DNA from: Symsagittifera roscoffensis
Taxonomy: Eukaryota > Xenacoelomorpha > Acoela > Convolutidae
Direction: 5' to 3'
DNA length: 64,000 nucleotides
Assembly: GCF_963678635.1 (NCBI RefSeq)
Contig: NC_087064.1
Location: 12,431,989 to 12,495,988 of the forward strand
Part shown: positions 1 through 12,619 of the stretch, piece by piece
How positions within the stretch are numbered: position 1 is the first letter of the stretch
Layout: each line of letters opens with the position of its first letter
Position numbers and translations under genes: made by a program
Notes under the pieces: generated by a model
The model's input: the letters and a program-made list of their open reading frames with translations, nothing else
Database searches by the model: none
What the model was told of the DNA's origin: nothing

Positions 1-3000
1 CCAATATGGTGCTAACACCAGTGTTATGTGATGCTTTTTTCGCAGTGATTTAGAACAAAAGGTTTTGATTTTACTGAAAATTCTTGAATGATTGTAGAAG
101 GTTGTTGTGAATCAAACTGATGAAGAAGAGGACACAATAAAACAAATAAGACCCAATATGGTGCTAACACCAATGTTATGTGATTCTTTTTTCGCAGTGC
201 TTTAGAACAAAAGAATTTGATTTTACTGAAAATTCTTCAATGATTGTAGAAGGTTGTTGTGAATCAAACTGATGAAGAAGAGGACACAATAAAACAAATA
301 AGACCCAATATGGTGCTAACACCAGTGTTATGTGATGCTTTTTTCGCAGTGCTTTAGAACAAAAGGTTTTGATTTTACTGAAAATTCTTCATGATTGTAG
401 AAGGTTGTTGTGAATCAAACTGATGAAAAAGAGGACACAATTAAACAAATAAGACCAAAAATGGTGCTAACACCAGTGTTATGTGATGCTTTTTTCGCAG
501 TGCTTTAGAACAAAAAGATTTTGATTTTACTGAAAATTCTTGAATGATTGTTGAAGGTTGTTGTGAATCAAACTGATGAAGAAGAGGACACAATTAAACA
601 AATAAGACCCAATATGGTGCTAACACCAGTGTTGTGTGATGCTTTTTTTGCAGTGCTTTAGAACAAAAGGTTTTGATTTTCCTGAAAATTTTTGAATGAT
701 TGTAGACGGTTGATGTGAATCAAACTGATGAAGAAGATGACACACTAAAACAAACAAGACCCAATATGGTGCTGACACCAGTGTTATGTGATGCTTTTTT
801 TGCAGTGCTTTAGAACAAAAGGTTTTGATTTTACTGAAAATTCTTGAATGATTGTAGAAGGTTGTTGTAAATCAAACTGAAACAAATAAGACCCAATATG
901 GTGCTAACACCAGTCTCATGTGATGCTTTTTTTGCAGTGTTTTAGAACAAAAGGTTTTGATTTTACCGGAAAATTCCTGAATGGTTGTAGAAGGTTGTTG
1001 TGAATCAAACTGATGAAGATGCGGACAAAATAAAACAAATAAGACCCAATAGGATGCTAACACCAGTGTTATGTGATGCTTTTTTCGCAGTGCTTTAGAA
1101 CAAAAGGTTTCGATTTTACTGAAAGTTCTTGAATGATTGTAGAAGGTTGTTGTGAATCAAACTGATGAAGAAGAGGACACAATAAAACAAATAAGACCCA
1201 ATATGGTGCTAACACCAGTGTTATGTGATGCTTTTTTCGCAGTGCTTTAGAACAAAAGTTTTTGCTTTTACCGAAAGTTCTTGAATGACTGTAGAAGGTT
1301 GTTGTGAATCAAACTGATGAAGAAGAGGACACAATAAAACAAATAAGACCCAATATGGTGCTAACACCAGTGTTATGTGATGCTTTTTTCGCAGTGCTTT
1401 AGAACAAAAGGTTTTTATTTTACTGAAAATTCTTGAATGATGGTAGAAGGTTGTTGTGAATCAAACTGATGAAGATGAGGACAAAATAAAACAAATAAGA
1501 CCCAATATGGTGCTAACACCAGTGTTATGTGATGCTTTTTTCGCAGTGCTTTAGAACAAAAGTTTTTGCTTTTACCGAAAGTTCTTGAATGACTGTAGAA
1601 GGTTGTTGTGAATCAAACTGATGAAGAAGAGGACACAATAAAACAAATAAGACCCAATATGGTGCTAACACCAGTGTTATGTGATGCTTTTTTCGCAGTG
1701 CTTTAGAACAAAAGTTTTTGCTTTTACCGAAAGTTCTTGAATGACTGTAGAAGGTTGTTGTGAATCAAACTGATGAAGAAGAGGACACAATAAAACAAAT
1801 AAGACCCAATATGGTGCTAACACCAGTGTTATGTGATGCTTTTTTCGCAGTGCTTTAGAACAAAAGGTTTTTATTTTACTGAAAATTCTTGAATGATGGT
1901 AGAAGGTTGTTGTGAATCAAACTGATGAAGAAGAGGACACAATAAAACAAATAAGACCCAATATGGTGCTAACACCAGTGTTATGTGATGCTTTTTTCGC
2001 AGTGCTTTAGAACAAAAGTTTTTGCTTTTACCGAAAGTTCTTGAATGACTGTAGAAGGTTGTTGTGAATCAAACTGATGAAGAAGAGGACACAATAAAAC
2101 AAATAAGACCCAATATGGTGCTAACACCAGTCCTATGTGATGCTTTTTTTTGCAGTGTTTTAGAACAATAGGTTTTGATTTTACCGGAAAATTCTTGAAT
2201 GATTCTAGAAGGTTGTTGTGAATCAAACTGATGAAGATGAGGACAAAATAAAACAAATAAGACCCAATATGATGCTAACACCAGTGTAAAGTGATGCTTT
2301 TTTTTGCAGTGCTGTAGAACAAAAGGTTCTGTTTTTACTAAAAATTCTTTAATGATTGTAGAAGGCTGTTGTGAATCAAACTGATGAAGAAGAGGACACA
2401 ATAAAACAAAGAAGACCCAATGTGGTGCTAACACCAGTCTTATCTGATGCTTTTTTGCAGTGTTTTAGAACAAAAGGTTTTGATTTTACCGGAAAATTTT
2501 TGAATGATTGTAGAAGGTTGTTGTGAATCAAACTGATGAAGAAGAGGACACAATAAAACAAATAAGACCCAATATGGTGCTAACACCAGTGTTATGTGAT
2601 GCTTTTTTCGCAGTGCTTTAGAACAAAAGGTTTTGATTTGACTGAAAATTCTTGAATGATTGTAGAAGGTTGTTGTGAATCAAACTGATGAAGAAGAGGA
2701 CACAATAAAACAAATAAGACCCAATATGGTGCTAACACCAGTGATATCTGATGCTTTTTTCGCAGTGCTTTAGAACAAAAGGTTTTGATTTTACTGAAAA
2801 TTCTTGAATGATTGTAGAAGGTTGTTGTGAATCAAACTGATGAAGAAGAGGACACAATAAAACAAATAAGACCCAATATGGTGCTTACACCAGTCTTATG
2901 TGATGCTTTTTTTGCAGTGTTTTAGAACAAGAGGCTTTGATTTTACCGGAAAATTCTTGAATGATTGTAGAAGGTTGTTGTGAATCAAACTGATGAAGAT

Positions 3001-4575
3001 GAGGACAAAATAAAACAATTAAGTCCCAATATGGTGCTAACACCAGTGTTATGTGATGCTTTTTTCGCAGTGCTTTAAAACAAAAGCTTTTGATTTTACT
3101 GAAAATTCTTGAATGATTGTAGAAGGTTGTTGTGAATGAAACTGATGAAGAAGAGGACACAATAAAACAAATAAGATCCAATATGGTGCTAGCACCAGTG
3201 TTATGTGATGCTTTTTTCGCAGTGCTTTAGAACAAAAGGTTTTGATTTTACTGAAAAATCTTGAATGATTGTAGAAGGTTGTTGTGAATCAAACTGATGA
3301 AGAAGAGGGCACAATAAAACAAATAAGACCCAATATGGTGCTAACACCAGTGTTATGTGATGCTTTTTTCGCAGTGCTTTAGAACAAAAGGTTTTGATTT
3401 TACTGAAAATTCTTGAATGATTGTAGAAGGTTGTTGTGAATCAAACTGATGAAGAAGAGGACACAATAAAACAAATAAGACCCAATATGGTGCTAACACC
3501 AGTGTTATGTGATGCTTTTTTCGCAGTGCTTTAGAACAAAAGGTTTTGATTTTGCTGAAAATTCTTGAATGATTGTAGAAGGTTGTTGTGAATCAAACTG
3601 ATGAAGAAGAGGACACAATAAAACAAATAAGACCCAATATGGTGCTTACACCAGTCTTATGTGATGCTTTTTTTGCAGTGTTTTAGAACAAGAGGTTTTG
3701 ATTTTAACGGAAAATTCTTGAATGATTGTAGAAGGTTGTTGTGAATCAAACTGATGAAGATGAGGACAAAATAAAACAATTAAGTCCCAATATGGTGCTA
3801 ACACCAGTGTTATGTGATGCTTTTTTCGCAGTGCTTTAGAACAAAAGCTTTTGATTTTTTTGAAAATTCTTGAATGATTGTAGAAGGTTGTTGTGAATGA
3901 AACTGATGAAGAAGAGGACACAATAAAACAAATAAGATCCAATATGGTGCTAGCACCAGTGTTGTGTGATGCTTTTTTCGCAGTGCTTTAGAACAAAAGG
4001 TTTTGATTTTACTGAAAAATCTTGAATGATTGTAGAAGGTTGTTGTGAATCAAACTGATGAAGAAGAGGGCACAATAAAACAAATAAGACCCAATATGGT
4101 GCTAACACCAGTGTTATGTAATGCTTTTTTCGCAGTGCTTTAGAACAAAAGGTTTTGATTTTACTGAAAATTCTTGAATGATTGTAGAAGGTTGTTGTGA
4201 ATCAAACTGATGAAGAAGAGGACACAATAAAACAAATAAGACCCAATATGGTGCTAACACCAGTGTTATGTGATGCTTTTTTCGCAGTGCTTTAGAACAA
4301 AAGGTTTTGATTTTGCTGAAAATCCTTGAATGATTGTAGAAGGTTGTTGTGAATCAAACTGATGAAGAAGAAGACACAATAAAACAAATAAGACCCAATA
4401 TGGTGCTAACACCAGTGTTATGTGATGCTTTTTTCGCAGTGCTTTAGAACAAAAAGTTTTGATTTTACTGAAAATTCTTGAATGATTGTAGAAGGTTGTT
4501 GTGAATCAAATTGATGAAGAAGAGGACACAATAAAACAAATAAGACCCAATATGGTGCTAAAACCAGTGTTAATG
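1..4575. repeat. Satellite subfamily A block
   Basis: Monomers here share aataagaccc and a tgttatgtgatgcttttttcgcag version, and are very alike. From about 4,620 onward the equivalent positions read aataggaccc and gtgtaatgtgatgc. The change coincides with a monomer that has lost about 75 bp near 4,571, where the agtgtt of one block runs straight into aatgattgtagaagg. This looks like a more recently homogenised segment joined to an older one. Confidence 0.8.
2880..4080. repeat. Five-monomer higher-order duplication (about 761 bp) in the satellite
   Basis: The monomer set starting with the variant gtgcttacaccagtcttatg at about 2,882 recurs 761 bp later at about 3,643, including private changes such as caattaagtcccaat, gtgaatgaaactg and aagatccaatatggtgctagc. 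That is five monomers duplicated as one block, i.e. higher-order repeat structure. Confidence 0.8.
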
Positions 4576-5237
4576 ATTGTAGAAGGATGTTGTGAATCAA
4601 ACTGATGAAGAAGAGGACAGAATAAAACAAATAGGACCCAATATGATGCTAACACCAGTGTAAGATGCTATTTTTTTGCAGTGGTTAGAACAAACGATTT
4701 AGTTTTCACTAAAAACTCATAAGTGATTGTGAAAGGCTGTTGTGAATCAAATTGGTGAGGAAGTTGACACAATAAATCAAAAAGCACGCAATATGGTGCT
4801 AAGACCAGTGTAATGTGATGCTTTTTTTCAAGTGCTTTAGAACAAAAGGTTTTGATAATACTGAAAATTCTCGAATGATTGTAGAAGGTTGTTGTGAATC
4901 AAACTGATGAAGAAGAGGACACAATAAAAACAAATAGGACCCAATGTGGTACTAACACTAGTGTAATGTGGTGCTTTTTTTGCAGTGCTTTAGAACAAAA
5001 AGGTTTTGATTCTACTAAAAACTCATAAATGATTATGAAAGGTTGTTGTGAATCAAAATGATGAAGAGGAGGACATAATAAAACAAATAGGAATCAATAT
5101 GGTGCTAACACCAGTGTTTGTGTGATGGTTTTTTTTGCAGTTCTTTAGAGAAAAAGTTTTTGTTATTATTAATATTCATAGATGGTTTTGAAAGGCTGTG
5201 GTGAATCAAATTGATGAAAAAGAGGACACAATAAAAC

Positions 5238-5707
5238 AAATGGCACCCAATATGGTGCTAACACCAGTGTAAGATGATGTTTTTTTGCAGTGCTTAGAAC
5301 AAAACATTTCGTTTTCACTAAAAACTCATAAGTGATTGTGAAAGGCTGTTGTGAATCAAATTGGTGCGGAAGTGGACACAATAAATCAAAAAGCACGCAA
5401 TATGGTGCTAAGACCACTGTAATGTGATGTTTTTTTTGAAGTGCTTTAGAACAAAAGGTTTTGATTTTACTAAATGGCACCCAATATGGTGCTAACACCA
5501 GTGTAAGATGATGTTTTTTTGCAGTGCTTAGAACAAAAGATTTCGTTTTCACTAAAAACTCATAAGTGATTGTGAAAGGCTGTTGTGAATCAAATTGGTG
5601 CGGAAGTGGACACAATAAATCAAAACGCACGCAATATGGTGCTAAGACCACTGTAATGTGATGTTTTTTTTGAAGTGCTTTAGAACAAAAGGTTTTGATT
5701 TTACTAA
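5238..5707. repeat. Out-of-register 235-bp tandem duplication inside the satellite
   Basis: A segment of about 1.5 monomers (aatggcacccaatatgg to ttgattttacta) is followed at once by a second copy. The join near 5,473 reads tttactaaatggcaccc, breaking the 152-bp phase. Both copies carry the same rare variants (ttggtgcggaagtggac, aagcgcacgcaat-type bases, ttttgaagtgc), so the duplication is young relative to the array. Confidence 0.8.
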
Positions 5708-8700
5708 AAATTCAAAAAAAATTGTGAAAGGTTGTTTTGAATCAAATTGATGAAGAAGAGGGCACGATTAAACAAATAGGACCCAATATGGGGCTAACAC
5801 CACTGTAAGGTGATGATTTTTTTTGCAGAGCTTTATAACAAAAAGTTTTGATTCTACTAAAAAGTCATAAGTGATTGTAAAAGGTTGTTGTGAATCAAAA
5901 TGATGAAGAAGAGGACATAATAAAACAAATAGGAATCAATATGGTGCTAACACCAGTGTAAGATGTTGATTTTTTGCAGTGCTTAGAACAAAAAAATTCG
6001 TTTTCACTAAGAACTCATAAGTGATTGTGAAAGGCTGTTGTGAATCAAATTGGCGAAGAAGTTGACAAAATACAACAAAAAAAGCACGCAATATGGTGCT
6101 AGACCACTGTAATGTGATGCTTTCTTTGCAGTGCTTTAGAACAAAAGGTTTTGGTTTCACTAAATTTTCATAAGCGATTGTGAAAGGCTGCTGTGAATCA
6201 AATTGATGAAGAAGAGGAGACAACAAAACAAACAGGACCCAATATGGTGCTAACACCAGTGTAAAGTGATGCTTTTTTTTGCAGTGCCGTCTAACAAAAG
6301 ATTTTGATTTTACTGAAAATTCTTAAATGATTGTAGAAGGCTGTTGTGAATCAAATTGATTTAGAAGAGGACACAATAAAACAAATAGGACCCAATATGG
6401 TGCTAACACTAGTGTAATGTGATGCTTTTTTTGCAGTGCTTTAGAAATAAAAGGTTTTGATTTTACTGAAAATTCTTAAATGATTGTAGAAGTCTGTTGT
6501 GAATCAAATTGATGAAGAAGAGGACACAAAAAAACAAATAGGACCCAATATGGTGCTAACACTAGTGTAATGTGATGCTTTTTTTGCAGTGCTTTAGAAC
6601 AAAAGGTTTTTATTTTACTAAAAACTCTTAAAAAATTGTGAAAGGCTGTTGTGAATCAAATTGATGAAGAAGAGCGCACAATAAAACAAATAGGACTCAA
6701 TATGGAGCTATCACCACTGCAAGGTGATAATTTTTTTTGCAGTGCTTTAGAACAAAAAGTTTTTTTTTTAAAAAAAACTCATAAATGATTGTGAAAGGCT
6801 GTTGTGAATCAAGTTGATGAAGAAAATGACATAATAAAACAAATAGGACCCAATATGGTGCTAACACTAGTGTAATGTGATGCTTTTTTTGCAGTGCTTT
6901 AGAAATAAAAGGTTTTGATTTTACTGAAAATTCTTAAATGATTGTAGAAGTCTGTTGTGAATCAAAATGATGAAGAAGAGGACACAAAAAAAACAAATAG
7001 GACCCAATATGGTGCTAACACTAGTGTAATGTGATGCTTTTTTTGCAGTGCTTTAGAACAAAAGGTTTTTATTTTACTAAAAACTCTTAAAAAATTGTGA
7101 AAGGCTGTTGTGAATCAAATTAATGAAGAAGAGGGCACAATAAAACAAATAGGACTCAATATGGAGCTATCACCACTGCAAGGTGATAATTTTTTTTGCA
7201 GTGCTTTAGAACAAAAGTTTTTTTTAAAAAAAAAACTCATAAATGATTGTGAAAGGCTGTTGTGAATCAAATTGATGAAAAAGAGGACACAATAAAACAA
7301 ATAGGAGCCAATATGGTGCTAACACCAGTGTAAAGTGATGCTTTTTTCGCAGTGTTATAGAACAAAAAGTTTTGATTTTACTGAAAATTCCTGAATGATT
7401 GTAGAAGGCTGTTGTGAATCAAAATGATGAAGAAGAGGAGACAACAAAACAAACAGGACCCAATATGGTGCTAACACCAGTGTAAAGTGATGCTTTTTTG
7501 CAGTGCTGTAGAACAAAAGGTTTTGATTTTACTGAAAATTCTAAAATGGTTGTAGAAGGCTGTTGTGAATCAAACTGATGAAAAAGAAGACACAATAAAC
7601 AAATAGGACCCAGTATGGTACTAACACTATTGTAATGCGATGCTTTTTTGCAATGCTTTAGAACAAAAGGTTTTGATTTTACTAAAAATTCAAATAAAAT
7701 TGGGAAAATCGGTTGTGAATCAAATTAATGAAAAAGAGGAGACAACAAAACAAACAGGACCCAATATGGTGCTAACACCAGTGTAAAGTGATGCTTTTTT
7801 TTGCAGTGCCGTCTAACAAAAGATTTTGATTTTACTGAAAATTTTTAAATGATTGTAGAAGGCTGTTGTGAGTCAAATTGATTTAGAAGAGGACACAATA
7901 AAACAAATAGGACCCAATATGGTGCTAACACTAGTGTAATGTGATGCTTTTTTTGCAGTGCTTTAGAAATAAAAGGTTTTGATTTTACTGAAAATTCTTA
8001 AATGATTGTAGAAGTCTGTTGTGAATCAAATTGATGAAGAAGAGGACACAAAAAAACAAATAGGACCCAATATGGTGCTAACACTAGTGTAATGTGATGC
8101 TTTTTTTGCAGTGCTTTAGAACAAAAGGTTTTTATTTTACTAAAAACTCTTAAAAAATTGTGAAAGGCTGTTGTGAATCAAATTGATGAAGAAGAGCGCA
8201 AAATAAAACAAATAGGACTCAATATGGAGCTATCACCACGGCAAGGTGATAATTTTTTTTTGCAGTGCTTTAGAACAAAAGGTTTTTTTTTAAAAAAAAA
8301 CTCATAAATGATTGTGAAAGGCTGTTGTGAATCAAGTCGATGAAGAAAATGACATAATAAAACAAATAGGACCCAATATGGTGCTAACACTAGTGTAATG
8401 TGATGCTTTTTTTGCAGTGCTTTAGAAATAAAAGGTTTTGATTTTACTGAAAATTCTTAAATGATTGTAGAAGTCTGTTGTGAATCAAATTGATGAAGAA
8501 GAGGACACAAAAAAACAAATAGGACCCAATATGGTGCTAACACTAGTGTAATGTGATGCTTTTTTTGCAGTGCTTTAGAACAAAAGGTTTTTTTTAAAAA
8601 AAAACTCATAAATGATTGTGAAAGGCTGTTGTGAATCAAGTTGATGAAGAAAATGACATAATAAAACAAATAGGACCCAATATGGTGCTAACACTAGTGT

Positions 8701-8999
8701 AATGTGATGCTTTTTTTGCAGTGCTTTAGAAATAAAAGGTTTTGATTTTACTGAAAATTCTTAAATGATTGTAGAAGTCTGTTGTGGATCAAATTGATGA
8801 AGAAGAGGACCCAATAAAACAAATAGGACTCAATATGGAGCTATCACCACTGCAAGGTGATAATTTTTTTTGCAGTGCTTTAGAACAAAAGGTTTTTAAA
8901 AAAAAAAAAACTCATAAATGATTGTGAAAGGCTGTTGTGAATCAAGTTGATGAAGAAAATGACATAATAAAACAAATAGGACCCAATATGGTGCTAAAA

Positions 9000-11345
9000 C
9001 CAGTGTAAGATGAAGCTTGTTTTGCAGTGTTTTAGAACAAAAGATTTCGATTTTATTAAAATGTCATAAGTGATTGTGAAAGGCTGTTGTGAATCAAATT
9101 GATGAAAAAGAGGACACAATAAAACAAATAGGAGCCAATATGGTGCTAACACCAGTGTAAAGTGATGCTTTTTTCGCAGTGTTATAGAACAAAAGGTTTT
9201 GATTTTACTGAAAATTCCTGAATGATTGTAGAAGGTTGTTGTGAATCAAAATGATGAGGAAGAGGAGACAACAAATCAAACAGGACCCAATATGGTGCTA
9301 ACACCAGTGTAAAGTGATGCTTTTTTGCAGTGCTGTAGAACAAAAGGTTTTGATTTTACTGAAAATTCTTAAATGATTGTAGAAGTCTGTTGTGAATCAA
9401 ATTGATGAAGAAGAGGACACAAAAAAACAAATAGGACCCAATATGGTGCTAACACTAGTGTAATGTGATGCTTTTTTTGCAGTGCTTTAGAACAAAAGGT
9501 TTTTATTTTACTAAAAACTCTTAAAAAATTGTGAAAGGCTGTTGTGAATCAAATTGATGAAGAAGAGCGCACAATAAAACAAATAGGACTCAAAATGGAG
9601 TTATCACCACTGCAAGGTGATAATTGTTTTTGCAGTGCTTTAGAACAAAAGGTTTTTTTTAAAAAAAACTCATAAATGATTGTGAAAGGCTGTTGTGAAT
9701 CAAGTTGATGAAGAAAATGACATAATAAAACAAATAGGACCCAATATGGTGCTAACACTAGTGTAATGTGATGCTTTTTTTGCAGTGCTTTAGAAATAAA
9801 AGGTTTTGATTTTACTGAAAATTCTTAAATGATTGTAGAAGTCTGTTGTGAATCAAATTGATGAAGAAGAGGACACAAAAAAACAAATAGGACCCAATAT
9901 GGTGCTAACACTAGTGTCATGTGATGCTTTTTTTGCAGTGCTTTAGAACAAAAGGTTTTTATTTTAGTAAAAACTCTTAAAAAATTGTGAAAGGCTGTTG
10001 TGAATCAAATTGATGAAGAAGAGGGCACAATAAAACAAATAGGACTCAATATGGAGCTATCACCACTGCAAGGTGATAATTTTTTTTGCAGTGCTTTAGA
10101 ACAAAAGGTTTTTTTAAAAAAAAAAAAACTCATAAATGATTGTGAAAGGCTGTTGTGAATCAAGTTGATGAAGAAAATGACATAATAAAACAAATAGGAC
10201 CCAATATGGTTCTAAAACCAGTGTAAGATGAAGCTTGTTTTGCAGTGTTTTAGAACAAAGGATTTCGATTTTATTAAAATGTCATAAGTGATTGTGAAAG
10301 GCTGTTGTGAATCAAATTGATGAAAAAGAGGACACAATAAAACAAATAGGAGCCAATATGGTGCTAACACCAGTGTAAAGTGATGCTTTTTTCGCAGTGT
10401 TATAGAACAAAAGGTTTTGATTTTACTGAAAATTCCTGAATGATTGTAGAAGGTTGTTGTGAATCAAAATGATGAAGAAGAGGAGACAACAAATCAAACA
10501 GGACCCAATATGGTGCTAACACCAGTGTAAAGTGATGCTTTTTTGCAGTGCTGTAGAACAAAAGGTTTTGATTTTACTGAAAATTCTTAAATGATTGTAG
10601 AAGTCTGTTGTGAATCAAATTGATGAAGAAGAGGACACAAAAAAACAAATAGGACCCAATATGGTGCTAACACTAGTGTAATGTGATGCTTTTTTTGCAG
10701 TGCTTTAGAACAAAAGGTTTTTATTTTAGTAAAAACTCTTAAAAAATTGTGAAAGGCTGTTGTGAATCAAATTGATGAACAAGAGGGCACAATAAAACAA
10801 ATAGGACTCAATATGGAGCTATCACCACTGCAAGGTGATAATTTTTTTTGCAGTGCTTTAGAACAAAAGGTTTTTTTTTAAAAAAAAAAACTCATAAATG
10901 ATTGTGAAAGGCTGTTGTGAATCAAGTTGATGAAGAAAATGACATAATAAAACAAATAGGACCCAATATGGTTCTAAAACCAGTGTAAGATGAAGCTTGT
11001 TTTGCAGTGTTTTAGAACAAAAGATTTCGATTTTATTAAAATGTCATAAGTGATTGTGAAAGGCTGTTGTGAATCAAATTGATGAAAAAGAGGACACAAT
11101 AAAACAAATAGGAGCCAATATGGTGCTAACACCAGTGTAAAGTGATGCTTTTTTCGCAGTGTTATAGAACAAAAGGTTTTGATTTTACTGAAAATTCCTG
11201 AATGATTGTAGAAGGTTGTTGTGAATCAAAATGATGAAGAAGAGGAGACAACAAATCAAACAGGACCCAATATGGTGCTAACACCAGTGTAAAGTGATGC
11301 TTTTTTGCAGTGCTGTAGAACAAAAGGTTTCGATTTTACTGAAAA
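9000..11345. repeat. Higher-order repeat block with 5-monomer spacing
   Basis: A diagnostic monomer with agtgtaagatgaagcttg followed by ttattaaaatgtcataag occurs at about 9,003, 10,222 and 10,987, i.e. eight and then five monomers apart. The monomers after it appear in the same order in each copy. The extra three monomers in the first interval (about 9,745-10,214) are a further copy of the tatggagctatcaccactgc set. The third copy switches to a different monomer order near 11,340. Confidence 0.7.
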
Positions 11346-12619
11346 TTCTAAAATGGTTGTAGAAGGCTGTTGTGAATCAAACTGATGAAAAAGAAGACAC
11401 AATAAAACAAATAGGACCCAGTATGGTACTAACACTATTGTAATGCGATGCTTTTTTGCAATGCTTTAGAACAAAAGGTTTTGATTTTACTAAAAATTCA
11501 AATAAAATTGGGAAAATCTGTTGTGAATCAAATTAATGAAAAAAAGGACATAATAAAACAAATAGGACCCAATATGGTGCTAACACCAGTGTAAGGTAAA
11601 GCTTGTTTTGCAGTGCCTTAGAACAAAAGGTTTCCGTTTTATTAAAAATTCAGAAGTGATTGTGAAAGGCTGTTGTGAATCAAAATGATGAAAAAGAAGA
11701 CACAATAAAACAAATAGGAGCCAATATGGTGCTAACACCAGGGTAAAGTGATGCTTTTTTGCAGTGCTGTAGAACAAAAGGTTTTGATTTTACTGAAAAT
11801 TTTAAAATGATTGTAGAAGGCTGTTGTGAATCAAACTGATGAAAAAGAAGACACAATAAAACAAATAGGACCCAATATGGTGCTAACACTATTGTAATGC
11901 GATGCTTTGTTTGCAGTGCTTTAGAACAAAAGGTTTTGATTTTACTTAAAAAAATCATTAAAAAAATTGTGAAAGGCTGTAGTGAATCAAACTGATGAAG
12001 AAGAGGACACAATAAAACAAATAGGACACAATATGGTGCTAACAGTAGTGTAATGTGATGCTTTTTTGCAGTGCTTTAGAACAAAAGGTTTTGATTTTAC
12101 TAAGAATTCATAAAAAATTGTGAAATTCTGTTGTGAATCAAATTACTGAAAAAGGGGACATAATAAAACAAATAGGACCCAAATATGGTGCTAACACCAA
12201 GGTAAGGCAAAGCTTGTTTTGCAGTGCTTTAGAACAAAAGGTTTCGATTTTACTAAAAAATCAAAGAAAATTGGGAAAATCTGTTGTGAATCAAATTAAT
12301 GAAAAAGAGAACATAATAAAACAAATAGGACCCAATAGGATGCTAACACCAGTGTAAGGTGAAGCTTGTTTTGCAGTGCTTTAGAACAAAAGGTTTCCAT
12401 TTTATTAAAAATTCAGAAGTGATTCTGAAAGGCTGTTGTGAATCAAACTAATGAAAAAGAAGACACAATAAAACAAATAGGACCCAATATGGTGCTAACA
12501 CTATTGTAATGTGATGCTTTTTTGCAGTACTTTAGAGCAAAAGGTTTCCATTTTATTAAAAATTCAGAAGTGATTGTGAAAGGCTGTTGTGTATCAAAAT
12601 GATGAAAAAGAAGACCCAA

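Noticed and set aside
12133-12357. Plus-strand 74-codon frame in the satellite
   Set aside because: Same reason: two variant monomers that lack stops in one frame.
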